From Winogradskyella sp. PG-2 (GTDB lineage Bacteria > Bacteroidota > Bacteroidia > Flavobacteriales > Flavobacteriaceae): a stretch of DNA of 64,000 bases. Below, in pieces: positions 1-8,527 of this stretch (position 1 is the first letter of the stretch; each line of letters opens with the position of its first letter). The translations under genes and the position numbers were made by a program. Under the pieces are notes generated by a model that was not told the DNA's origin, searched no databases, and saw only the letters and a program-made list of their open reading frames with translations. The stretch spans positions 2,168,001-2,232,000 of the forward strand of contig NZ_AP014583.1 in NCBI RefSeq assembly GCF_000828715.1, written 5' to 3'.

Positions 1-1
1 A

Positions 2-733
2 ATTATTAAAGATATTACACCACCAATAATCTGGACTCAGATTAATAACTCGAGATTAAAAAACTCTGAGAAATCACGGGTGATTAAAGAACCTTTTCAG
101 CCCTTAGATAAATGGTCAAAAGAAGACCTTCCTAATAAAATATATGTTCATATACATAAATGTGCCGGTACAAGCATGTGGAATACACTAAACACATATC
201 CAAATTTCTTGTGTTATATTGCGCGACCAGGAAGATTTTCACATGGTTTGGGATTCGATGAGATTCCGGATCATATTTGGGATAAGGCTTTTAAATTTAC
301 CATTGTGAGAAATCCTTATGATAGAGTAGTATCAGCTTATAAAATGTTTAAAGGCAAGCAGTGGTCAAATGTTTTTAATAATTTTTCAGAATTTGTAGAA
401 TTTATTCAATGGTGTGATGTCGATAATCATAATATTCCAAAATTTATTCCTACCAATACGTATGTTAAACTTGTAGATAATATTATTCATCATTGTAGCT
501 CGTTTCATAATCCGAAATATCGAATCAATGATATGGATTATATAGGTAAGCTCGAAAATTTAAACGAGTCTCTTAATTATATAGCACCATATTTTGATGT
601 AGAGGAAATTAATTTACCGCAATTAAACGCCACAAAAAAAGACACTTACAGAACATATTATACAGATAGAACTAGAAGTATTATAGAGGAAAAATATAAA
701 GCTGATATAGAGAGATTTGATTATGAGTTTTAA
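2..733 (+). CDS. Sulfotransferase family protein (5' end probably outside window)
   Basis: This is a probable PAPS-dependent sulfotransferase that would decorate an exopolysaccharide. Counting from the GTG at 80, the 5'-phosphosulfate-binding loop reads HIHKCAGTS near residues 24-32, and the 3'-phosphate site reads VRNPYDRVVSAY near residues 76-87. The C-terminus ends naturally at the TAA at 731-733. The frame stays open from position 2 through the GTG at 80, with no stop and no ATG, so the gene probably starts before the window. GTG at 80 is the only internal alternative. It is the first gene of the polysaccharide locus and is followed by a 64-base gap. The family call is fairly sure; the sugar substrate is unknown. 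Confidence 0.7.
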   Translation: MIKDITPPIIWTQINNSRLKNSEKSRVIKEPFQPLDKWSKEDLPNKIYVHIHKCAGTSMWNTLNTYPNFLCYIARPGRFSHGLGFDEIPDHIWDKAFKFTIVRNPYDRVVSAYKMFKGKQWSNVFNNFSEFVEFIQWCDVDNHNIPKFIPTNTYVKLVDNIIHHCSSFHNPKYRINDMDYIGKLENLNESLNYIAPYFDVEEINLPQLNATKKDTYRTYYTDRTRSIIEEKYKADIERFDYEF

Positions 734-797
734 TATTTTAAATTAAAAACAACAAAAAAATCTACAATTAGTAGTTGTCAATTAGTCTTAAATATCC

Positions 798-1826
798 ATG
801 AAAATAGCTATTCTAGGTTGGTATTACCAAAATAATGCAGGCGACGACCGTATTTTAGAATGTCTAAAACGAAAAGTTTTATCTCATGGTATTACAGAAG
901 TCGAAGTTTTTGTGGCTTGGGATGACCTAAGCAACAAGTTAAGTGTAATTAATAGTTGTGATTTTCTATTAGTAGGTGGAGGAGGATTAATACTACGTAA
1001 TACCAATAGAATAGCAGAGCAATTAAAAAAAATAACAATTCCTTGGGCTTTTATAGGTGTGAGTATAGATAGTGTTGGAGACGATAACATTAAGTTTATT
1101 ACTTATATCGCCAAAAATGCGAAATTCATTTTAGTTAGAGATAAGTTTAGTTTTACAACGTTTAAAACATATCGTAGTAAAGATCTTTTTCTTTCACCAG
1201 ATTTAACCTTTCTATATCCTTATAAGCCAAATAACACTACAGAAAGTTATAAAGCCACAGCGTTGTCATTACGACCATGGAAGCCTAATCTCTTTAAACA
1301 GTACACCAAGAATTATCATCGTTTTAATAAACTAGCACATAAGTTTCCTTTTATAATAGATGTATTAGGACTATGGAATATTAAGCGTTTTTCTAAACGT
1401 GTTAAGACTTATGTTAAGAATTCGATTAATTTTTTACCATTACATATTCATACTGTCAATGGTGATGATGCATTAATAAAACACCATTTTAACATACATA
1501 AAGATGTAAGCTTTGATATCAATAAACTTAAAGAAAGTAATTATCTAATAGGTATGCGTTTGCATTCACTTATTTTTGCAACACAGTTAGGAGTACCATT
1601 TATAGCTGTGAGTTATGCTTCTAAAATAAATCATTATTTAGAAGATATAGGGCTAGCAGAATATATTGTAGATGTTAATAATTATAAATCGCTCTTTAAA
1701 AAAATAAAATTACTAGAGCAACGCAGAGACGATTTGTCTAAACACTTATTGCAAATTAGTAATAGTTATACAGTTGAAGTAAATAGTATAGTAGATACTA
1801 TTTTTAAAGACTATATATTATGTTAA
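798..1826 (+). CDS. Polysaccharide pyruvyl transferase family protein
   Basis: The protein has 342 residues and resembles the polysaccharide pyruvyl transferase (CsaB/WcaK/EpsO-like) family, which transfers pyruvate from phosphoenolpyruvate onto a sugar to form a ketal. The N-terminus carries the family-type GWYYQNNAGDD stretch (residues 7-17), a glycine-rich LLVGGGGLI segment lies near residue 60, and GMRLHSLIFA near residue 250 is the typical C-terminal motif. The gene overlaps the next glycosyltransferase gene by 7 bases, which points to translational coupling. A pyruvylated, negatively charged exopolysaccharide is inferred. The exact sugar cannot be read from sequence. Confidence 0.82.
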   Translation: MKIAILGWYYQNNAGDDRILECLKRKVLSHGITEVEVFVAWDDLSNKLSVINSCDFLLVGGGGLILRNTNRIAEQLKKITIPWAFIGVSIDSVGDDNIKFITYIAKNAKFILVRDKFSFTTFKTYRSKDLFLSPDLTFLYPYKPNNTTESYKATALSLRPWKPNLFKQYTKNYHRFNKLAHKFPFIIDVLGLWNIKRFSKRVKTYVKNSINFLPLHIHTVNGDDALIKHHFNIHKDVSFDINKLKESNYLIGMRLHSLIFATQLGVPFIAVSYASKINHYLEDIGLAEYIVDVNNYKSLFKKIKLLEQRRDDLSKHLLQISNSYTVEVNSIVDTIFKDYILC

Positions 1827-3064
1827 AGGAACCTATGCTATTTGTAACTAACCTACATTTTTCAAAAAATGGAAATGGTGGGCAACAGCGCACGTATCAT
1901 TTAATAAAAGAGCTTTCAGCGTATTGTGATTTAGTTGTACTATCACCTTATAATAAAACAGATACTGAGGTAAGCTCTATTTCTGCTACTTTCATAGGTA
2001 ATCAAGGAGTGCAACACCTTAAATATTACAGAAAAACATTTTTTCTAAGACAAATTTTTAAAGTTGTAAATGCTTTTTTAAGGACCATTGGCACTAAGCA
2101 TACTAACACTATACATATGGCACCAAGTGCCTCATATGTTTTGTCAAAACAAATCCAAAAATTAAAACAACTTAAAAAATATAGAGCTTTAGAAACTATA
2201 GTTTTCGATACCTTAAATACCGTAGTTTATTTAAAAAAGGAGTTATTTTCAAATTCAATATTAAATGCGCATAATTTTGATTACGAACTTGTTTTACAAC
2301 AGTATAATTCCTTAAAAGAAAGTAAAGCTAAAGATTATAAAGCAAAGCTAAATACTACATTAAAACAGTTGAATCAGTTAAAAGCATTAGAGTATAATAT
2401 TGATAATTATTTTAACGAAATATGGGTATGCAGTACAGAAGATAAAAAGAAATTTAAAAATGCTAACCCAAGCACATCGGTTACCTTTTACAACTTGCCT
2501 AACGGCTCAGATACAGATAAGAGAACTTTTCAGACCGCACAGCATAACTATAAACAATTTCTTTTTGTAGGATCTTTAAATTATGCGCCCAATTATAAAG
2601 GATTACAGTGGTTTGTAGAAACCATTTTTAAGTATTTACCAAAGCACTTTCAGCTTAATATTGTGGGCAAATCACCAGATCAAATAAATTTTAAGTACGT
2701 AAAAGATTATGATAATATTAATCTTATTGGTGAGGTTAAAGATATTAGTGCTGCGTATGCAAACCACGATATACTTTTAGTACCCTTGTTAGAAGGCAGT
2801 GGCACACGACTAAAAATTTTAGAAGCCATGTCTTATGGTAAATTGGTGCTAAGCACAGCCAAAGGGATAGAAGGTATTAATGCTTTTAATGGGCAGCATT
2901 ATTTAGAGTTTAATACCTTAGCAGAGTTTAATGCTTTAATACCTAAATTTAGCAATACAAGTCAGTTAAATGAGATGCGACAACATGCTAGGCATTTAGT
3001 TGAGGAATCTTACAGTTGGAAAGGTATTGTAGAAAAATACATAAAGGATAAATATGGAAAATAA
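1820..3064 (+). CDS. Glycosyltransferase, GT4-like
   Basis: This 414-residue GT-B-fold glycosyltransferase has a GGQQRTYHL donor-loop-like N-terminal segment near residues 19-27. Its C-terminal half has the GT4 pattern FVGSLNYAPNYKGLQWF, then LVPLLEGSGTRLKILEAMSYG, which contains the E-x7-E-type nucleotide-sugar site. The family transfers a sugar from an activated donor to the growing lipid-linked oligosaccharide at the cytoplasmic face of the membrane. The gene overlaps its upstream neighbour by 7 bases and its downstream neighbour by 11 bases, placing it inside the polysaccharide operon. Donor and acceptor are unknown. Confidence 0.82.
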   Translation: MLKEPMLFVTNLHFSKNGNGGQQRTYHLIKELSAYCDLVVLSPYNKTDTEVSSISATFIGNQGVQHLKYYRKTFFLRQIFKVVNAFLRTIGTKHTNTIHMAPSASYVLSKQIQKLKQLKKYRALETIVFDTLNTVVYLKKELFSNSILNAHNFDYELVLQQYNSLKESKAKDYKAKLNTTLKQLNQLKALEYNIDNYFNEIWVCSTEDKKKFKNANPSTSVTFYNLPNGSDTDKRTFQTAQHNYKQFLFVGSLNYAPNYKGLQWFVETIFKYLPKHFQLNIVGKSPDQINFKYVKDYDNINLIGEVKDISAAYANHDILLVPLLEGSGTRLKILEAMSYGKLVLSTAKGIEGINAFNGQHYLEFNTLAEFNALIPKFSNTSQLNEMRQHARHLVEESYSWKGIVEKYIKDKYGK

Positions 3065-3929
3065 ACCTTTGGTATCCGTTTTAATGACGGTTTATAATAG
3101 AGAAAAGTATATAGCCGAAGCCATAGAAAGTGTTATGGCATCGACCTATAAAAATTGGGAGCTCATTATTGTAGACGATAGATCCAAGGATCAATCTGTT
3201 ACCATAGCAAAGGCATACCAAGAGCAAGATAAAAGAATAAAAGTTTATATAAACGAAGAAAATCTAGGGGATTATCCTAACCGAAACAAAGCCGCATCTT
3301 ACGCTAAGGGTAAATATTTAAAATATGTAGATGCTGATGATATGATATATCCTTATGGTTTACAGCAGTTAGTGTTTTACATGGAACAATTTCCAGAGGC
3401 AGGTTATGGTTTATGTTCGTTATCACAAGATAAACACCAAAAGTTTCCCTTTCAATTGAATCCGACAGAAGCTTATCAAAGACAATATTTTAAAGAAAAA
3501 TTATTTCATAAAGCACCATTATCTGCAATTATAAATAAATCAATTTTTGAAAAAGCAGGAGGTTTTACCGGAAAGCGTATGTTAGGCGATTTTGAAATGT
3601 GGCATATACTTTCGCAAGAGTTCTCTGTGGTTTTAATGCCTCAAGGTATTGTATGGTATAGAGAACATGATGAGCAAGAAATGGCCGATCATAGAAGCGA
3701 TCCTATGCAACCTTACAAATATGTATTATTAGCAGAAAACTTGATAAACTCGCCAAAGTGTCCTTTAAATGAAGGAGAAAAGGCTAAAGCTTTAAAGAAA
3801 ATAGACTACACTAAATCTAGATCAATACTCTCGGCTACCAAGCATTACTCTTTGAGTAAAGCTTTAGAATTAAAAAGGCAAAGTAAGTTGTCCTACATTC
3901 AGATATTTTTAAACTTATTTTCAAAATAA
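3054..3929 (+). CDS. Glycosyltransferase family 2
   Basis: This is a 291-residue GT-A-fold family 2 glycosyltransferase. The N-terminus has the classic VSVLMTVYNREKYIAEAIES opening and IIVDDRSKD near residues 38-46. The metal-binding DxD motif is in YVDADD (residues 91-96), followed by a predicted acceptor-side WHILSQ/WYREHDEQE region. No membrane segment is apparent, so the protein is probably cytoplasmic or peripheral. It starts 11 bases inside the preceding glycosyltransferase gene and ends one base before the next start. Its role is addition of one sugar to the repeat unit; the sugar is unknown. Confidence 0.85.
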   Translation: MENKPLVSVLMTVYNREKYIAEAIESVMASTYKNWELIIVDDRSKDQSVTIAKAYQEQDKRIKVYINEENLGDYPNRNKAASYAKGKYLKYVDADDMIYPYGLQQLVFYMEQFPEAGYGLCSLSQDKHQKFPFQLNPTEAYQRQYFKEKLFHKAPLSAIINKSIFEKAGGFTGKRMLGDFEMWHILSQEFSVVLMPQGIVWYREHDEQEMADHRSDPMQPYKYVLLAENLINSPKCPLNEGEKAKALKKIDYTKSRSILSATKHYSLSKALELKRQSKLSYIQIFLNLFSK

Positions 3930-3930
3930 T

Positions 3931-4677
3931 ATGAATATTTTTTTTAACTACATAAGTTATTCAATTAATAGACGTTTTCGCAAACTTTATTGGTTGTATA
4001 ATTTGATGATAGCAGATTTTGGAAAAAATAAAAATTTAAGCTTTCCAATTCAAGTAGAAGGAAAAGGAGATTTAATTTTTGGAGACAATTGTAAAATAGC
4101 TAAAAATGTAAATCTTGGAATTGCGCAAAAATCTGTTTTAAAAATTGATAATGATGCTGTTTTACAAGAGAATAGCGAAATTTTATTAGGTAAAAATTCA
4201 AGCCTTGAAATTTCTAATGGTTTTAAACTTGGTTCTTATGCCAGAATATATCTACGAAAGCATTGGAAATTTGGACAAGATGTAAAAATAGAAACGTACT
4301 GTTCAATATTTGCGAGAGAACCTAACAGTTACGGAGTTTTAACAATTGGTAATGGTTCGCATATTGGTGATTATACTATTATTGATGTAGTAGATGATGT
4401 TAGTATAGGTAAAAATGTTGCGATTGGCCCTAATTGTACATTATATACTCATGATCATATATATACAGATAAGAGCTTGCCTTCATGGAAAGGTGGTTTA
4501 ATTTCTAAACCTATAACAATAGAAGATGGTGCTTGGATTGGTTCAGGTGTAACAATACTTCCTGGTGTTAAAATAGGAGAAAGAGCTATAGTTGCAGCAG
4601 GATCTGTGGTTACAAAATCTGTGAATTCAAATGAAATTTATGGTGGATCTCCTGCAAAGTTTATCAAAACTATTTAA
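3931..4677 (+). CDS. Hexapeptide-repeat acyltransferase (LbH/WbbJ-like)
   Basis: The 248-residue protein has left-handed beta-helix hexapeptide repeats across most of its length. Examples are IGNGSHIGDYTIIDVVDDVSIG and IGPNCTLYTHDH, and the C-terminal stretch IEDGAWIGSGVTILPGVKIG ends in the common GGSPAKFI signature. Such enzymes O-acetylate or otherwise acylate a sugar, with the His in the TLYTHDH segment as the likely catalytic base. The N-terminal 30 residues are basic and aromatic. It follows a GT2 gene by one base, so it is in the same operon. A role in acetylating the exopolysaccharide is inferred. Confidence 0.8.
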   Translation: MNIFFNYISYSINRRFRKLYWLYNLMIADFGKNKNLSFPIQVEGKGDLIFGDNCKIAKNVNLGIAQKSVLKIDNDAVLQENSEILLGKNSSLEISNGFKLGSYARIYLRKHWKFGQDVKIETYCSIFAREPNSYGVLTIGNGSHIGDYTIIDVVDDVSIGKNVAIGPNCTLYTHDHIYTDKSLPSWKGGLISKPITIEDGAWIGSGVTILPGVKIGERAIVAAGSVVTKSVNSNEIYGGSPAKFIKTI

Positions 4678-4736
4678 ATTAGAAATGATTAATTTTTTAT
4701 TCATATAAAAAATAATTTTATTATAAACCTTTGTCA

Positions 4737-5546
4737 ATGAACGAGGAAAAATACGCAATGATAATTGGTGCTATGAAATCGGGTACTACAACCTTATTTT
4801 CTCATCTTTGTAAGCACCCAAAAATATGTAGAAGTATTAAGAAAGAACCTGAGTTTTTTTCAAAAAAAAATGAAACCAATTTTTCGGTAGAAAATTACAA
4901 CGCGCTTTTTAATTTTGATACTACTATACATCAAGTAAAATTAGAAGCATCTACAGGTTATACAAAATTTCCGTCTCAATTAGATGTACCTAAACGTATA
5001 TATAATTCTGGTATTAAGCCAAAATTTATTTACATCGTAAGGCATCCCATTGATAGAATAAATTCTGAAATTAACTTTTGGAGAAACCATCCTAATTGGA
5101 GCCACCCAAAAGATAATTTAGATTTATTAATTGCTAGAAGTAGTTATAATTTGCAATTATCTAAGTACGAAGAATTCTTTACCAAGGATCAAATATTAAT
5201 TTTAGATTTTGATACCCTTAAAACCAATCCGCAAGTTGTAGTAGACGAGTGTTGTAAGTTCTTGGGTTTATCTACTTTTGTAATTAAAGATGAAAAAACA
5301 ATTGCTAATAAAACCGACACAAAAAGTGATATTGAGCTGCGAATTAAAAAAAGATATTCAAAATTATTTAAATGGTTTCCATTTTCAATTCGACAAAAAA
5401 TTAAGCATATCTTGAGAAGGCATAGTAAGACGTCTAATTGGGCATTAACCAATACGGAAATTAGTATGGTAAAAAGTCAATTAAAAAGTGATATGTATCA
5501 ATTTAGGGATTCCTATGGCTTTGATATAAAAAAGTGGGATTTTTAA
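4737..5546 (+). CDS. Sulfotransferase domain protein
   Basis: This 269-residue sulfotransferase has a 5'-phosphosulfate loop IIGAMKSGTTTL near residues 9-20 and a 3'-phosphate site IVRHPIDRINSEINF near residues 100-114, both expected for PAPS binding. The EPEFFSK segment resembles the heparan/carbohydrate sulfotransferase type. I chose the ATG at 4737 over the TTG two codons upstream at 4731. The gene sits after a 59-base gap downstream of the acyltransferase gene. It probably sulfates a sugar of the exopolysaccharide; the position on the sugar is unknown. Confidence 0.8.
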   Translation: MNEEKYAMIIGAMKSGTTTLFSHLCKHPKICRSIKKEPEFFSKKNETNFSVENYNALFNFDTTIHQVKLEASTGYTKFPSQLDVPKRIYNSGIKPKFIYIVRHPIDRINSEINFWRNHPNWSHPKDNLDLLIARSSYNLQLSKYEEFFTKDQILILDFDTLKTNPQVVVDECCKFLGLSTFVIKDEKTIANKTDTKSDIELRIKKRYSKLFKWFPFSIRQKIKHILRRHSKTSNWALTNTEISMVKSQLKSDMYQFRDSYGFDIKKWDF

Positions 5547-5558
5547 AGTAAATAAAAG

Positions 5559-6527
5559 ATGAATAAGGTTTCCGTAATCATTCCTTTATATAATGCCATG
5601 CCCTTTTTTAAAGAGACAATAGATAGTGTTCTAAGACAAACGCAAGATAATTTAGAATTAATAGTTATTGATGATGGATCTACAGATGGTGCTTTAGAGC
5701 ATCTAGAAGCATTAAATCTACCAAATCTTATCATTACATCTAATAAAGGTAAAGGAGCTTGTGCTGCCAGAAATTATGGATTTCAATTATCAAGTGGCGA
5801 TTACATTCAGTATTTAGATGCAGATGATTTGTTAAGCGAAACTAAAATTGAAACACAAGTTAATTTGCTAAAAAATAATCCCAAAAGTATAGCCGTTTGT
5901 AGTACCAAACATTTTTACAATACTATTGATAATGGTAAGATTACAGACAGACCATTTTTAGAAAGTACTAATAACCCCAAAGAACTCTTATTAAACCTTT
6001 TTGGAGCAGATGGCAAAACCCAAAATATGGTGCAGACTAGTGCGTGGTTAACTCCTCGCACACTTATAGAAGAAGCTGGGCCTTGGGATGAGCGTTTAAA
6101 AAAAGACCAAGATGGTGAGTTTTTTTGTAGAGTTGTAACAAAAGCAGAAAACGTACTTTACTCTCCTACGGTTTTAAATTATTATAGAAAGCATGTTGGA
6201 GGTAGTAATATAGCTAGTCAAAAAAAGAGAATACATTTAGAAAGCCAATTAAAGGCATTAAACTCTAAAGCTAAACAGTTTTCTGGTCTCGAAAAAACAC
6301 AGGCTTATAATAATGCTATGGCTTTACAATACAAAGTCTTGGCTATTAATGCTTATCCAAAGTTTAAAGATTTTGCGAAAGTTTGTCTAAATAGGTCTTC
6401 AGAATATGGAGGATCAAAGTATTTACCAGTTTTAGGTGGTAGGATTATAGAAATAATTAAAACTATATTAGGATGGAAAATAGCGAAATCATTCTCTTAT
6501 TGGGTACATAAAATAGATTTTCGATAA
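5559..6527 (+). CDS. Glycosyltransferase family 2
   Basis: This 322-residue GT2 enzyme has VSVIIPLYNAMPFF at the N-terminus, VIDDGSTDGALEH near residues 36-48 and the DxD motif in YLDADD near residue 90. Its C-terminal part includes GPWDERLKKDQDGEFFCR, which is typical of GT2 acceptor regions. The last 16 codons plus some preceding sequence occur again as a non-coding copy at 7558-7616, downstream of the next gene. It starts 12 bases after the previous sulfotransferase gene and belongs to the operon. The sugar donor is unknown. Confidence 0.84.
   Translation: MNKVSVIIPLYNAMPFFKETIDSVLRQTQDNLELIVIDDGSTDGALEHLEALNLPNLIITSNKGKGACAARNYGFQLSSGDYIQYLDADDLLSETKIETQVNLLKNNPKSIAVCSTKHFYNTIDNGKITDRPFLESTNNPKELLLNLFGADGKTQNMVQTSAWLTPRTLIEEAGPWDERLKKDQDGEFFCRVVTKAENVLYSPTVLNYYRKHVGGSNIASQKKRIHLESQLKALNSKAKQFSGLEKTQAYNNAMALQYKVLAINAYPKFKDFAKVCLNRSSEYGGSKYLPVLGGRIIEIIKTILGWKIAKSFSYWVHKIDFR
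6465..6523 (+). repeat. Direct repeat, copy 1 (59 bp)
   Basis: This segment is the 3' end of the GT2 gene. It matches 7558-7616 in the same orientation over 59 bases with two mismatches (6473 and 6476 here, 7566 and 7569 there). The last 47 bases (6477-6523) are identical. The two copies bracket one sulfotransferase gene. Confidence 0.95.
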
Positions 6528-6537
6528 GCTAACAAAA

Positions 6538-7535
6538 ATGAAACATAAATTTTTAAAATTCTATTTGATTAAAATCAAAGAAGTTTTTAGTTTTTTAACT
6601 AGAATTCGATTTGTAAAAATTAAGTCCAATAAAAATATTTTAATATATGGTATCTCAAGAGGTGGTACAACATTATTGGCAGAAACCTTAGTAAAGCTAT
6701 TAAACGCGCGCTTGGTTTGGGAGCCGCTCTTTCCTCATAATAAATCCAATTTTAGTGCAATAAACCCTTATTCAGTTGAGCAGTATTCTAAATTTCAATT
6801 AGGATGGCATCCACATATAGCCTCAGAGAATGATAAAGCGGTTAATTCGTATTTTGATGAGTTCTTTAGTTTAAAGATTAGAAATATTCGTTTTTATAGG
6901 TTTACAAACCCTAAGACTTTTAAAAGTAGTAATTACACCATACATAAGTTTTGTTTTGGTAATTTTATGTATTCGTATTTTCAAAAAAGATATAACTTTA
7001 AATCAATTATCTTATTGAGACATCCATTTGCAATTGCAGCATCTTCGCTAGGTTTTGGTGATAATTATAATTGGCATAAAGAGAATTTTGATAGCTGGTC
7101 GTATACGGATTCTAAAAAAAGTGGTGATTTTTTTAAAGGATATTTAGATAAATACGATTTAATTGTTTCGGGTTTTAGTCTGTTGGTTTTTCAAGCGGTT
7201 ACACAATTTATTTATGCGCTATCTCATATAGATAAAGATAATAGTATAATAGTATATTATGAGGATTTGGTTCAGTTTCCAGAAGAAGCATTTAAAGCTA
7301 TTCAGAAGATTAGTGATCAACCTTTAGACTATAATTTATTTTTAAGGATGCTTAGTAGACAAAGTTTTAGTTCACAAAAAAACCATACCAAGAAGAATAC
7401 TATGGAACAGTTATCTAAATGGAAAACAGTTGCTTCGGATAAAGATTTTACGACGGATTAAAAATTTTTAAAGCATTTGATTTTAATTTGTATAGTGAAG
7501 AAGTTTTACCATTAAAAGATAATTATTATAATTAG
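6538..7535 (+). pseudogene. Sulfotransferase family protein, probable frameshift near 3' end
   Basis: The intact frame runs from ATG 6538 to the TAA at 7459-7461 (307 residues). It has the phosphosulfate loop YGISRGGTTLLAE near residue 38 and a 3'-phosphate site LLRHPFAIAASSLGF near residue 160, so it is a sulfotransferase-family protein. Adding one base in the TTTT run at 7446-7449 removes the stop. It then reads on through DGLKIFKAFDFNLYSEE to a TAG at 7533-7535, a plausible sulfotransferase C-terminus. This is either a natural one-base deletion that trims about 25 residues or a sequencing error; the catalytic region is unaffected, so the shorter protein may still work. The gene is flanked by a 59-bp direct repeat. 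Confidence 0.6.
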
Positions 7536-7557
7536 TCTTAAATGAATAATATAAGTA

Positions 7558-7616
7558 ATATTAGGGTGAAAAATAGCGAAATCATTCTCTTATTGGGTAC
7601 ATAAAATAGATTTTCG
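7558..7616 (+). repeat. Direct repeat, copy 2 (59 bp), GT2 3'-end remnant
   Basis: This is a non-coding copy of 6465-6523. It still reads as the last residues of the upstream GT2 protein, KSFSYWVHKIDFR, followed by a TAA stop at 7617-7619. One of the two mismatches turns the Trp codon just before this tail into a TGA stop. It lies directly before the next sulfotransferase gene. Confidence 0.92.
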
Positions 7617-7631
7617 CTAAGAAGTAATAAT

Positions 7632-8492
7632 ATGAACTTTCCAAATTTTATTGTAGCTGGTGTCGCCAAATGTGGAACATCATCGCTTTGTAATTACTTA
7701 AACTTGCATCCAGATGTTTTTATGACCAAACCTAAAGAATTAAATTTTTTTGGTAGAGAAGGAGTAGAGAATAAACTCGAAGCTTATGGTAAGCATTTTG
7801 AAGGTAGTGAAGGAAAAATAGCTGGTGAAGGTTCTGTATCGTATATGCTATATTCCAAATTAGCTGCCCAACAAATAAAAACGTATATACCTAATGTAAA
7901 ACTCATTGTAATGCTAAGGAACCCTTTAGACCGCTTTTACTCAGATTTTTGGTATAATGTTAATAGAGGAGCAGTAGTATATCAAAAAGGATTATTTGAA
8001 GGCGTTATAGATAATACTATAAGAGTTAATGACTCTAAAGCACGCAAAATGTCTTATCGCGAAAGTCTTATTTCAAAAGGAGATTATGCAACGCACTTAA
8101 AGGATTATTTTAAGCATATTAATAGAGATCAGATTAAAATTATCTTTTTTGAAGATTTTAAAAAAGACAGACAAGCGGTATTAGATTCGGTTTTTGAATT
8201 TATAGGTGTTAAAAACGCAAATATTGAAGTGCCAAACAAAATTTATAATAAAACTATGTATCCTGGTAAACTTAATTTTGTTTATACCACTTGGAAAAAA
8301 ATAAAACCGCTTTTACCTCAAAAATGGATGCTTAAACATAAAAGCACTTTAATAAAGCTAAAAAGCACTTTTTTTTCAGATAAGAAACCAAAGTTTGATA
8401 AAAACTCGCGATCAAAACTATTAGCTATTTATAAAGATTCAATCCATGAGCTAGAGCTAATGCTAGATAAGGATTTGTCGCATTGGAAATAA
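7632..8492 (+). CDS. Sulfotransferase domain protein (heparan-sulfate type)
   Basis: This is a 286-residue PAPS-dependent carbohydrate sulfotransferase. The N-terminus reads FPNFIVAGVAKCGTSSLCNY, with the phosphosulfate loop at about residues 8-18, followed by KPKELNFFG. The 3'-phosphate site is MLRNPLDRFYSDFWY near residues 95-110. The KELNFF motif resembles the N-deacetylase/N-sulfotransferase and HS sulfotransferase branch. The copy-2 direct repeat ends 16 bases before its start. The likely role is sulfation of the exopolysaccharide repeat unit. Confidence 0.85.
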   Translation: MNFPNFIVAGVAKCGTSSLCNYLNLHPDVFMTKPKELNFFGREGVENKLEAYGKHFEGSEGKIAGEGSVSYMLYSKLAAQQIKTYIPNVKLIVMLRNPLDRFYSDFWYNVNRGAVVYQKGLFEGVIDNTIRVNDSKARKMSYRESLISKGDYATHLKDYFKHINRDQIKIIFFEDFKKDRQAVLDSVFEFIGVKNANIEVPNKIYNKTMYPGKLNFVYTTWKKIKPLLPQKWMLKHKSTLIKLKSTFFSDKKPKFDKNSRSKLLAIYKDSIHELELMLDKDLSHWK

Positions 8493-8527
8493 TCTATGTT
8501 AATAAAATTATAAGCGAACAAATCTAA

